Counted from the stretch's first letter, positions 6,736-13,388 are shown. The stretch: 13,388 bases of DNA from an uncultured Sediminibacterium sp. (GCA_937907555.1 CALEST010000013.1:1-13388); one strand, 5' to 3'. The notes: generated by a model from the sequence alone, not told the origin. A program made the numbers and translations.

Positions 6736-6777
6736 TTATCACTGCTTCATGGCTCTCTATTAGTTATAGGTTGATGG

Positions 6778-6805
6778 AAGCTGCTCCAAATGGGGCAGCT
6801 TTTTT
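6778..6805 (+). terminator. Intrinsic terminator of the PepSY-like gene
   Basis: AAGCTGCTCC (6778-6787), loop AAAT, GGGGCAGCTT (6792-6801) form a 10-bp stem with one G-U pair. It runs into a short T-tract ending at 6805. It lies 42 bp after the stop codon and its last two bases overlap the end of the convergent anmK gene. Confidence 0.88.
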
Positions 6806-8009
6806 ATTTGGGAAAGCTAATTTTGCCCATGGTTACGGATGGGATTCCTGCATTTCCTCCTCCGATGGATACGGAGCCTCCGGCTACATTTTCATTGGCC
6901 AGTACAGCAAAAAGAACTGCTTCTTTTGCGTCCGGATTAATCTGTAAGGCATCTGTGGTATAAAAACGCGCATCAGGTAAAGAAACTTTAATAAAATCCA
7001 TGATCATCGGGTTGTGCATTCCGCCCCCGCTACTGTACACAGTAATTTCCTTATTCCCAATCATTTCCTGTCCTCGTTCGATGGCTGTAACAATGGTAGA
7101 AGCCGTTAACCGATTTAATGTAGCCATGATATCGTACTTGCTGATTCCGGATTGCCCTGAAGCTTCAATGGCCTGGTCCAGATAGGTCAGATTGAATAAT
7201 TCGGGGCCGGTGGTTTTAGGAAAGGGCTCTGTAAAGAAAGGATCTGACAATAAAACATTCAGCAATGCATCATTTACTTTTCCCTGTTTGGCAATGGCTG
7301 CATCTTTATCGTAAGCACAATTAAAATGTTGCTGCACATACTGATCCATTAATGTATTCCCCGGACCGGTATCGGTACTGAATATCTTGGCAGCATCTAA
7401 GCTTCCCGGTAAAAAAGTATAATTGGCAATCCCCCCAATATTTAACATGATCCGGTCTTCTCCTCTTTTGCTGAAAATGAAATAATCTCCATAAACCGCC
7501 AGCGGGGCCCCTTCTCCTCCTGCCGCAATATGTTTCTGTCTGAAATCACTCATGGTGATAATCCCGGTTTTTACAGCAATATGATCTCCGTCTCCAATCT
7601 GTAGCGTTGCATTGCCGTATTGAGGTTTCCCGTGTAAAAGCTTAGGCGCATGGTAGACCGTTTGTCCGTGACTGGCAATCAGGTCTATATCGACGGGTTT
7701 AATCCCCCAGCCCTTCAATGCTTTCAATATCATTGCTGCATGCTGCTCAGCCACCCAGGGATTTAACAGACATAGCAGTTCAAAGTCGATTGTTCTTTTA
7801 GAAAAAATTTCCCTGATAGCAGATTTAAATGTTTCGTCAAAAGGTATAGTAGTGAAATGTTTTACAGCAACTTCTGTCTCCATTCCACTGCCTGTAATCT
7901 CACAAACGGCAATATCCAATCCATCGAGAGATGTACCACTCATTAATCCAATAATTGTTCTTTTCTGTGCTGCCCCCATCCGGGCTAATTGGGCTATGTA
8001 CTGATTCAT
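6804..8009 (-). CDS. anmK: Anhydro-N-acetylmuramic acid kinase
   Basis: AnmK phosphorylates 1,6-anhydro-N-acetylmuramic acid from cell-wall turnover to MurNAc-6-phosphate, in the cytosol. The 401-residue protein shows the family motifs: GLMSGTSLDG at 21-30 (nucleotide binding), SHGQTVYHAP, LQIGDGDHIA, AAGGEGAPL at about 161-169, NIGGIAN at about 190-196 and DTGPGNTLMD at 213-222, whose first Asp matches the catalytic base. Where E. coli AnmK has RRRDIA before the AAGG region, this protein has RQKHIA, an Asp-to-His change. I chose the ATG at 8009; a longer frame to 8051 begins with TTG and adds 14 residues unlike the family. The gene is 53 bp behind the four-helix membrane protein gene, so it may belong to the sigma-factor operon. 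Confidence 0.95.
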   Translation of the reverse strand: MNQYIAQLARMGAAQKRTIIGLMSGTSLDGLDIAVCEITGSGMETEVAVKHFTTIPFDETFKSAIREIFSKRTIDFELLCLLNPWVAEQHAAMILKALKGWGIKPVDIDLIASHGQTVYHAPKLLHGKPQYGNATLQIGDGDHIAVKTGIITMSDFRQKHIAAGGEGAPLAVYGDYFIFSKRGEDRIMLNIGGIANYTFLPGSLDAAKIFSTDTGPGNTLMDQYVQQHFNCAYDKDAAIAKQGKVNDALLNVLLSDPFFTEPFPKTTGPELFNLTYLDQAIEASGQSGISKYDIMATLNRLTASTIVTAIERGQEMIGNKEITVYSSGGGMHNPMIMDFIKVSLPDARFYTTDALQINPDAKEAVLFAVLANENVAGGSVSIGGGNAGIPSVTMGKISFPK

Positions 8010-8062
8010 GATTGGTAATTTTAAGAAAAAAGATTCACATAGCCTATGCAAACATTTAGAAA

Positions 8063-8671
8063 TTACAAACGCTCTTCTGTTTTTAATGCCTGCAGGTAAT
8101 TTTCAATCATGCGAATATCGCTTCTCATTCTTCTGCGTTTGATTACAAAATTGTAAAAAAGCAGCCAGGCAATCAATGTTCCCCAGATTCCCCAAATCCA
8201 TATCATGGCTTCTTCCCTGTTATTCAGTAAAATAATATCCATCACAGGATTTATGTATAAATAAATACCAATACTTAGCACCAATGTGTACATCATTTCC
8301 CCATATGTATGCATGAATGTATTCAGTCTTTTATACCGTTCCAGCTGTTCAATGGTATGCAATACACTATGGGTTGGTTTAATGGCATTTAATCTGTACA
8401 AAAGATAGGATTTACTGAGTGCATAATATACAGAACAAGTCAATAGTAGGAAAAGTCCCCAGTTTGAAGTTTCCATTTTTCCTGAATTAATACTATCTAT
8501 AACAACCAAAACGATAGCAGTGGAAAGAAGCATAATAATATTGGCAATATGGTTCTGCCTGAGCTTTAATAAATCATGCTTTGCCTTTTTTTCAATCCGA
8601 TCTGTAGACAAAGTCACAGAAGCTTTTTTTTGCTGAAACAACCCTTTCAGTTCTTCAAATTCCTTATCCAT
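8063..8671 (-). CDS. Four-helix membrane protein, putative regulator of the adjacent ECF sigma factor
   Basis: The 202-residue protein has a charged, helical N-terminal cytoplasmic segment (about 1-40), four hydrophobic segments (about 41-60, 71-92, 125-141 and 156-176) and a basic tail beginning IKRRRMRSDI. By the positive-inside rule both ends would be cytoplasmic. It starts 1 bp after the stop of the ECF sigma gene (TGATATG), the usual place for an anti-sigma partner. It has no zinc-binding HxxxCxxC motif and no FecR-like domain, so it is not a standard anti-sigma factor by motif. The role as sigma regulator is inference from position and topology. Similar sigma-plus-membrane-protein pairs are common in Bacteroidota. 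Confidence 0.78.
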   Translation of the reverse strand: MDKEFEELKGLFQQKKASVTLSTDRIEKKAKHDLLKLRQNHIANIIMLLSTAIVLVVIDSINSGKMETSNWGLFLLLTCSVYYALSKSYLLYRLNAIKPTHSVLHTIEQLERYKRLNTFMHTYGEMMYTLVLSIGIYLYINPVMDIILLNNREEAMIWIWGIWGTLIAWLLFYNFVIKRRRMRSDIRMIENYLQALKTEERL

Positions 8672-8672
8672 A

Positions 8673-9164
8673 TCATTGATTATTTAATAGCATTTCTTTC
8701 AATTGACTTTTAATACGGTGCACTTTTACATTAACATTGTTTTCGGTAATGCCCAGCACTTCTCCAATCTGCTTTTGCGGAATCCCTTCCAGCACCATCG
8801 AGATAATCAGTCTGTCCATTTCATTGAGCTTACGAATGGCGCTGTAGAGATTTTCAGATTGTTTCTCTTTGTCTTTATTGTATTCTTCTGATGCCTTATC
8901 CTGCAATTGTTCACGATAATCTACCGGATTGTTTTTCTCCCTGCGAATTTGCATTAAACAGGTATTAGTAGCTATCCGATAAATCCATGTACTATAATCA
9001 GAACGATGCTGAAAATCGGAAAGGTTCAGCCAGACTTTTGAAAAACATTCTTGCACTAGGTCTTCTGCCTCCGTTTCGCTATTGGTATAGCTGTAGCAAA
9101 GACGATAAATCCAGTCCCTGTACCTGATAAAAAGTTCTTCAAAAATCGTCTGCTTATTTTCCAA
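8673..9164 (-). CDS. ECF (group 4) RNA polymerase sigma factor
   Basis: The 163-residue protein has the two-domain ECF layout. Region 2 spans about 10-76, with LFIRYRDWIYRLCYSYTNSE, the core-binding EAEDLVQECFSKVW and the -10-reading STWIYRIATNTCLMQIRR. Region 4 spans about 107-160, with LNEMDRLIISMVLEGIPQKQ and the helix-turn-helix IGEVLGITENNVNVKVHRIK. The start is TTG at 9164. A TGA lies in frame two codons upstream and the next in-frame Met is deep inside region 2, so no ATG start is possible. This start places the first 11 bases inside the preceding gene's coding sequence. The stop is followed after 1 bp by the membrane-protein gene. No target promoters can be deduced from the window. 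Confidence 0.9.
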   Translation of the reverse strand: MENKQTIFEELFIRYRDWIYRLCYSYTNSETEAEDLVQECFSKVWLNLSDFQHRSDYSTWIYRIATNTCLMQIRREKNNPVDYREQLQDKASEEYNKDKEKQSENLYSAIRKLNEMDRLIISMVLEGIPQKQIGEVLGITENNVNVKVHRIKSQLKEMLLNNQ

Positions 9165-10032
9165 CCTTCAAGTTTTTTAAGAATTTATCTAGCTCAGTAA
9201 TGAACCATTCAGGCTGGTCGTTTGCCATGAAATCCCGGGCATCTTCGGTTATTGCATGAGTTAGGTTGGGGGTTTCACCATACATTTCTTTCAATTTTTT
9301 ATCTGCCTCTGAGATTGGCATGTTTTTGTACGTTTTGGCGAAGAACCAGGTAGTAAATACCAACATCGGAATTTTATTGTCTTTCAAAACGGGTCGTAAA
9401 TCCGTGCCAAACTGTTCGCACAAAGTTTCTGCAAGCGTATTGCGATCAGATTTTGCCTGCCATTGAACAAAACGGGCTACATCTTCTTTTTTAGTAAAGT
9501 TCATCATTTCTGCAGTTTGCTTTTGGATAGCTGCAAAAGCTTCAGCTTCCATTTCCAACGTACCTTTTCTGATACCGGCTTTCATCTGTTCAAGCTGCTC
9601 ACTTGTGATATTCGGGCTCAATACCATACTTAAATTTGGATAAAAATCGGAAGCAATAATTGCTTTGAATTTCAAGGACTTATCTGAAGCTGTTTTTACC
9701 GCTACAAATCCCCCGTAATTCTGACCAACCAGCACAATATGCTTCAAATTATTCTTTTTAATGAATTGTCGGACATCATTCACATAGTTTTCTGTAAAAT
9801 CAGCCATTATGGGAGTTTCCCCATTAAATCCGGCAAAATCCGCAAGATAAACCGCATTTGTTTTTTGAAAATGAGCAGCAATATCCTTCCACATTTCAGA
9901 TGAACAACCAATATGTGGCAGAAAAATGATGGGATTACCCTTAGTACTGATTTGAGTAAATCTTACCGCATTTTGGGAAATGGCATATCCGGAAAGGAAT
10001 AACGCAAAAATAATAAAGGCAAATTTCTTCAT
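9154..10032 (-). CDS. Secreted alpha/beta-hydrolase-fold protein lacking catalytic Ser and His
   Basis: The 292-residue protein begins with a signal peptide (MKKFAFIIFALFLSGYAISQ, then NAVRF) and has an alpha/beta-hydrolase fold. The oxyanion-loop strand is GNPIIFLPHIGCSSEMW, the next strand ends YLADFAGFNGETP, and the nucleophile elbow is LVGQNYGGFVAVKTA. In active relatives the elbow reads GHSxGG; here residue 105 is Asn (codon AAT at 9720-9718) instead of Ser. The C-terminal region reads ARDFMANDQPEWF, where relatives I know carry ARHF. Residue 267 is thus Asp in place of the catalytic His (codon at 9234-9232). The reading frame is intact, so it is not a decayed gene. I chose the ATG at 10032, which starts the signal peptide; an upstream ATG at 10095 would bury it. 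The gene's 3' end overlaps the ECF sigma gene. Confidence 0.83.
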   Translation of the reverse strand: MKKFAFIIFALFLSGYAISQNAVRFTQISTKGNPIIFLPHIGCSSEMWKDIAAHFQKTNAVYLADFAGFNGETPIMADFTENYVNDVRQFIKKNNLKHIVLVGQNYGGFVAVKTASDKSLKFKAIIASDFYPNLSMVLSPNITSEQLEQMKAGIRKGTLEMEAEAFAAIQKQTAEMMNFTKKEDVARFVQWQAKSDRNTLAETLCEQFGTDLRPVLKDNKIPMLVFTTWFFAKTYKNMPISEADKKLKEMYGETPNLTHAITEDARDFMANDQPEWFITELDKFLKNLKVGK

Positions 10033-10074
10033 AATAAAGGGCTTGTTGTATTGGTTTGATTTAAAAATTAAGTT

Positions 10075-10093
10075 GCATACTATGTATAGATGC
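10075..10093. promoter_or_regulatory. Imperfect palindrome upstream of the hydrolase-sigma operon
   Basis: GCAT-A-CTAT-GT-ATAG-ATGC is an 8-bp inverted repeat with one bulged A, located 43-61 bp before the ATG at 10032 and 52 bp beyond the ubiD stop. It could be an operator for the operon that starts at 10032. On the minus strand an A/T-rich run follows, so it could also act as a weak terminator for the decarboxylase gene. Neither role is proven, and no clear TAnnTTTG box was found in 10033-10144. Confidence 0.35.
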
Positions 10094-10144
10094 ATCCGGA
10101 TTTAAAACCTTACAACAATCCAAAAGAAATTTTAGCGTATCCCC

Positions 10145-11983
10145 TTAAGCAATATTCTGCAAGCTGCCTCCTTTGGCAAATAATCGATCAATCCGTTTTT
10201 CTACAGCAGGATCTTTTTCTACCGGCGGAGCATGATGGGGTTTAATTCTGGCATCAATCACCAACGGGCCTTCGCAGCCCCAATGTTTATTGATAACGCT
10301 TTCCTTAATTCCATGAATATCATGTGAAGGATTGCAACGGGTATAAGTAACCCACAGATAATTACGCAGATTGGCTGCAACAAAATTGGCATCATCACAA
10401 ACCACTATCATTGCAATGCCATTTAGCTGATCCACTGATTCATGCAGTTGATAATTCAGCATTTTCATTTCTTCCTTTACCGTTTGATAATTGGTAAAAG
10501 CCTTGGTTTTGATAGCTATTACCCCTGGCATTACTATCCTGGGATTTTCAAACTGAGTTAATTCATTCAACACCGATGGAACTTCGGTCGCCAAATTACG
10601 TATGGGTTCTCCGTAGGCTGCAAAAACTACTTTGCTTCCGGAATTCAAACCCGTACCTGAATAATCCAGGGTATCAATAGTGGTATTGGTATAAAAATGC
10701 ACATCCCTTTGCAGGTTGATTCTTTCCAGAACATATTGCAGGAAAGGCTGAACAGGATGTGTACTTAATTGATTCTTATCATCTGCGGCAATGAATAAAA
10801 ACTTGGCCAGACTAAGCTGCCCTGTGCCCAGCACATGATTGGCAATTGTCAAGAGCTCTGCAGGTTGTTTGGTGGGTGTATAAGGGGTATACCTTTCACT
10901 TCCTACTGCCAGTAAGAGAGGGTGCACTCCTGCTGCATCTACTGCATGTACTTCTTTCAGTCCTGGTATTTCCTGCGGGATGGCAGCCCCTGTTATTTCA
11001 TGAATCAGTTCACCAAAACTGGTGTCTTCCTGCGGAGGACGACCAACCACCGTAAATGGCCAGATGGCATTCTTTCTTGCATACACTTTGTGAACACGCA
11101 TCAATGGAAATTCGTGTTGTAAACTATAATAACCTAAATGGTCTCCGAAAGGTCCTTCCGGTTTATTTTCTCCGGGATATACTTCTCCGGTAATTACAAA
11201 GTCTGCATCGGTACTGATACAAAATCCATCCTCATAGGTATAGCGGAATCTACGGCCACCAAGCACTCCGGCAAAAGTCATTTCACTGATCCCTTCCGGT
11301 AATGGCATCACTGCTGATAAAGTGTGGGAAGGAGGCCCTCCTACAAAACAACTTACTTTCAGCGGCTGTCCCTTCGCATTGGCCTTGGTCTGATGCACCC
11401 CAATTCCTCTATGTAACTGATAATGCAAGCCTATTTCCTTGTCTTTTGCATAATTATTCCCAGTCAGTTGTATGCGATACATACCCAGATTGGCTTTCAT
11501 GATTCCTGGCTGGTCAATATCTTCTGTATACACCTGAGGTAAGGTAACAAATGCCCCCCCATCCATAGGCCAGTGATGAATTAGCGGAAGATCACTGATG
11601 TTGATTTCTTCGTACATCACGGGTTTGGTCCAGGGATTTTTTAAAGGCAGAGCCTTAAGTGCAGCCAAACCCGCTGATGCATTTTGCAGGGGTGATTTGA
11701 GGGCTTTTACAGGATCGTTTTTTAATTCTATTAGTTTTTGAACGCTTTCAATAGTATCCCGAAAAATAAACTTGGAACGGTCCAGGGTGCCAAAAATATT
11801 AGAAGCTGCTCTGAAACGGGAACCTTTTACATTTTCGAATAATATAGCCGGGCCCTTGGCTTCGTAGACCCTAAGGTGTATAGCAGCCATTTCCAGATAA
11901 GGGTCCACTTCTTCCTTCACGCGAACCAAATGACCATTTTTCTCCAGGTCAATTAAACAGGCTTCTAAAGATGCATAATTCAT
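10145..11983 (-). CDS. UbiD-family prenylated-FMN decarboxylase
   Basis: The 612-residue protein belongs to the UbiD family, which reversibly decarboxylates unsaturated or aromatic acids using prenylated FMN made by UbiX. The prFMN and metal-site region is clear: ANLGMYRIQ at 164-172 (R170, the likely catalytic Arg), HYQLHRGIG at 187-195 with the His at 191 and Arg at 192, and KPEGPFGDHLGYY at 274-286 with E276 and D281 in the acidic catalytic positions. Additional family marks are FVGGPPSH near 213 and VVGRPPQEDTSFGE further on. The length exceeds that of E. coli UbiD (about 497), as in many Bacteroidota members with a longer C-terminal part. The substrate is unknown; menaquinone-related and aromatic-acid decarboxylation are both possible. 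No ubiX or quinone genes are present nearby. The gene is divergent from pdxJ across 64 bp. Confidence 0.93.
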   Translation of the reverse strand: MNYASLEACLIDLEKNGHLVRVKEEVDPYLEMAAIHLRVYEAKGPAILFENVKGSRFRAASNIFGTLDRSKFIFRDTIESVQKLIELKNDPVKALKSPLQNASAGLAALKALPLKNPWTKPVMYEEINISDLPLIHHWPMDGGAFVTLPQVYTEDIDQPGIMKANLGMYRIQLTGNNYAKDKEIGLHYQLHRGIGVHQTKANAKGQPLKVSCFVGGPPSHTLSAVMPLPEGISEMTFAGVLGGRRFRYTYEDGFCISTDADFVITGEVYPGENKPEGPFGDHLGYYSLQHEFPLMRVHKVYARKNAIWPFTVVGRPPQEDTSFGELIHEITGAAIPQEIPGLKEVHAVDAAGVHPLLLAVGSERYTPYTPTKQPAELLTIANHVLGTGQLSLAKFLFIAADDKNQLSTHPVQPFLQYVLERINLQRDVHFYTNTTIDTLDYSGTGLNSGSKVVFAAYGEPIRNLATEVPSVLNELTQFENPRIVMPGVIAIKTKAFTNYQTVKEEMKMLNYQLHESVDQLNGIAMIVVCDDANFVAANLRNYLWVTYTRCNPSHDIHGIKESVINKHWGCEGPLVIDARIKPHHAPPVEKDPAVEKRIDRLFAKGGSLQNIA

Positions 11984-11993
11984 ATACTATCAA

Positions 11994-12025
11994 CAAAGCT
12001 AAAGCCTAAAAGGTTGATATGCGAA
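11994..12025 (-). promoter_or_regulatory. Candidate ubiD-family gene promoter
   Basis: On the minus strand TTCG (12025-12022, one mismatch), a 20-bp spacer and TAGCTTTG (12001-11994) fit the Bacteroidota consensus. The box ends 10 bp before the ATG, implying a leader of only about 5 nt. The element interlocks with the pdxJ promoter on the other strand. Confidence 0.55.
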
Positions 12026-12043
12026 TAGTTTAAAGTAATTTTG
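12013..12043 (+). promoter_or_regulatory. pdxJ-purE promoter with -7 box 4 nt before ATG
   Basis: GTTG (12013-12016, one mismatch), a 19-bp spacer and TAATTTTG (12036-12043) fit the consensus. The sequence then reads CACC-ATG. With this class of promoter starting transcription about 4 nt after the box, the message would begin at or one base before the ATG, so no ribosome-binding site can exist. Confidence 0.65.
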
Positions 12044-12047
12044 CACC

Positions 12048-12770
12048 ATGACGAAGCTGAGTGTAAACATCAATAAGCTGGCAACACTAAGAAACAGCAG
12101 AGGAGGCAATAATCCCAACCTGATTCAGTCCGCATTGGATATAGAGCAGTTCGGCGCGGACGGCATAACGGTTCACCCAAGACCAGACGAAAGACATATC
12201 CGTTATGCAGATGTGCATGAACTAAAAAAAGTACTGAAAACCGAATTTAATATTGAGGGGAATCCAACCGAACAAAAGTTTGTAGATCTCGTGCTTGCCG
12301 CAAAGCCAGCACAGGTAACATTGGTTCCCGATGCGTTGGGACAATTGACCAGCAATCACGGCTGGAATACGATTGAACACCAATCCTACTTACAATCTAT
12401 CATTGGGGTTTTTAAATCAGCAGGTATACGGGTTTCTATATTTGTAGATCCTGTGGTAGAAATGGTGGAAGCAGCCGCAACCACTGGCACAGATAGAATA
12501 GAATTGTATACAGAATCTTTTGCAGTTGGATTTGCTGTCGGAAATAAAGAAGCTGCCATTGCTCCCTTTGTTGCAGCAGCAGAAACCGCCAGACGTTTAG
12601 GCCTGGGATTGAATGCAGGACACGATTTAGACAGATTTAACCTGGGATTTTTCAGTAAAGAAATTCCCTGGCTGGATGAAGTGAGTATTGGACACGCATT
12701 AATATGCGATGCCATTTATCTGGGATTGGAAAACACCGTTCAGATTTATAAAAAACAATTAACACAATAA
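12048..12770 (+). CDS. pdxJ: Pyridoxine 5'-phosphate synthase
   Basis: PdxJ makes pyridoxine 5'-phosphate, the last ring-closing step of DXP-dependent vitamin B6 synthesis, from 1-deoxyxylulose 5-phosphate and 3-amino-2-oxopropyl phosphate. The 240-residue protein is a TIM barrel of normal length. Visible motifs are SVNINKLATLRNSRGG (5-20), the phosphate and active-site loop ITVHPRPDERHIR (40-52, with H43, R45 and H50), NIEGNP with E70, the strand TLVPDALGQL, and GLNAGHDLDRFN with H192, matching the catalytic His of E. coli PdxJ. It is the first gene of a two-gene unit; purE begins 10 bp after its stop. Its promoter lies so close to the ATG that the transcript is probably leaderless. Confidence 0.97.
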   Translation: MTKLSVNINKLATLRNSRGGNNPNLIQSALDIEQFGADGITVHPRPDERHIRYADVHELKKVLKTEFNIEGNPTEQKFVDLVLAAKPAQVTLVPDALGQLTSNHGWNTIEHQSYLQSIIGVFKSAGIRVSIFVDPVVEMVEAAATTGTDRIELYTESFAVGFAVGNKEAAIAPFVAAAETARRLGLGLNAGHDLDRFNLGFFSKEIPWLDEVSIGHALICDAIYLGLENTVQIYKKQLTQ

Positions 12771-12780
12771 TTAATACAAC

Positions 12781-13299
12781 ATGAACAATCAACCTCAAGT
12801 AGGCATCATCATGGGAAGCGACAGCGATTTGAGTGTAATGGAAGCTGCTGCACAAGTGTTACAGGAAATGGGAATTACCTATGAATTAACCGTTGTATCT
12901 GCTCACAGAACTCCGCAAAGAATGATGAACTACGCTTCTTCTGCTGCGAAAAGAGGTTTGAAAGTAATTATTGCTGGTGCAGGCGGAGCCGCACACTTAC
13001 CGGGCATGGTTGCATCAGTTACTACCTTACCTGTAATTGGTGTGCCTATTAAATCTTCCAACTCCATTGATGGATGGGACTCTGTTTTATCCATTTTGCA
13101 AATGCCAAATGGTGTTCCCGTTGCAACGGTAGCATTGAATGCTGCTAAAAATGCCGGATTGCTGGCAGTACAAATTATCGGAGCTTTTGATGCTGCTGTT
13201 GCTGAGAAAATGGCGAATTATAAAACTGATATGAAGCATGCTGTGGAAGAAAAAGCAGCGGGCCTGAAGGCAAAGTGGCCGAATCAGTTTGATCAATAG
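12781..13299 (+). CDS. purE: N5-carboxyaminoimidazole ribonucleotide mutase
   Basis: PurE interconverts N5-CAIR and CAIR in de novo purine synthesis, acting with the ATP-dependent PurK, which is not in the window. The 172-residue protein carries the class I motifs: GIIMGSDSDLSVME (8-21), VVSAHRTP at 38-45 with the catalytic His at 42, and the nucleotide-binding loop AGAGGAAHLPGM at 65-76. GVPIKSS and LSILQMPNGVPVATV follow. The length is typical of bacterial class I enzymes. It lies 10 bp after pdxJ and is expected to be co-transcribed with it. No strong terminator was found behind it, only a weak A/T stem before a T-run at 13312-13318. Confidence 0.97.
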   Translation: MNNQPQVGIIMGSDSDLSVMEAAAQVLQEMGITYELTVVSAHRTPQRMMNYASSAAKRGLKVIIAGAGGAAHLPGMVASVTTLPVIGVPIKSSNSIDGWDSVLSILQMPNGVPVATVALNAAKNAGLLAVQIIGAFDAAVAEKMANYKTDMKHAVEEKAAGLKAKWPNQFDQ

Positions 13300-13335
13300 A
13301 AATTACCTGAAATTTTTTTGAAAAGTACCGGAACG

Positions 13336-13361
13336 GATTAGCTCGCTTCGCTCGCTGATTA
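13336..13361 (+). repeat. Nested direct repeat GATTA-GCTCGCT-TC-GCTCGCT-GATTA
   Basis: Two copies of GCTCGCT separated by TC are flanked on both sides by GATTA. It is GC-rich compared with its surroundings and lies 37 bp after purE. A perfect 5-bp inverted repeat TGGGT-CTT-ACCCA follows at 13370-13382. The structure runs close to the window edge, so its full extent and whether it is a dispersed genomic repeat cannot be seen. Confidence 0.45.
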
Positions 13362-13388
13362 CCGAAGAGTGGGTCTTACCCAAAGCCT

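Noticed and set aside
8010..8051. Fourteen-codon N-terminal extension of AnmK
   Set aside because: It would start with TTG and adds residues not seen in the family; the ATG at 8009 gives a normal N-terminus.
10033..10095. N-terminal extension of the hydrolase-fold protein from the ATG at 10095
   Set aside because: It would place 21 residues in front of a clear signal peptide and run over the palindrome at 10075-10093; the ATG at 10032 is better.
12386..12715. Minus-strand 109-codon open frame inside pdxJ
   Set aside because: It lies antisense to the conserved PdxJ barrel and has no recognisable motif or promoter.
13303..13388. Partial minus-strand frame entering from the right edge
   Set aside because: It is only 28 codons and is made largely of the direct repeat (Ser-Glu-Arg-Ser-type translation). 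It has no domain, so coding cannot be supported from this window.

Overview
The window looks like chromosomal DNA from a member of the Bacteroidota, most likely the Chitinophagaceae (inference). Three things point there. The first is the gene order rpmB-rpmG-DUF4295-ftsY, which is a Bacteroidota hallmark. The second is promoters of the Bacteroidota type (TTTG-like -33 box, 19-20 bp spacer, TAnnTTTG -7 box). The third is AT-rich DNA with A-rich leaders instead of strong Shine-Dalgarno sites. There is no sign of phage, an insertion sequence, CRISPR, tRNA or rRNA. Most of the window is ordinary core genome.

Left part (1-3255, minus strand): a compact run encodes a trans-polyprenyl diphosphate synthase, an APC-type amino acid permease and the start of a DUF2027/Smr-type protein that leaves the window. 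A small outer-membrane-barrel-like protein (3359-3841, plus) is divergent from it. It converges on a secreted 136-residue protein of unknown function that sits 6 bp behind ftsY.

Translation and secretion block (3856-5934, minus): rpmB, rpmG and a 57-residue DUF4295 gene share a near-perfect promoter. They are followed by an intrinsic terminator placed just in front of ftsY, and then by the secreted-protein gene. A 363-bp non-coding stretch (5935-6297) carries the back-to-back promoters of rpmB and of a secreted PepSY-like protein (6298-6735, plus), which has its own strong terminator.

Envelope or regulation block (6804-10032, minus): a secreted alpha/beta-hydrolase-fold protein, an ECF sigma factor with a TTG start that overlaps it, a four-helix membrane protein in the usual anti-sigma position, and anmK (peptidoglycan recycling). 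The hydrolase-fold protein appears to have lost both the nucleophilic serine and the catalytic histidine. It is the most unusual element of the window and could be a non-catalytic sensor or ligand-binding component of the sigma system (inference).

Right part (10145-13299): a UbiD-family decarboxylase (minus) is divergent from pdxJ-purE (plus) across a 64-bp region with interlocked promoters. The pdxJ -7 box, and a similar box before the polyprenyl synthase gene, both end exactly 4 nt before the ATG. This suggests leaderless or near-leaderless transcripts. The last 89 bp hold only a small direct-repeat structure.
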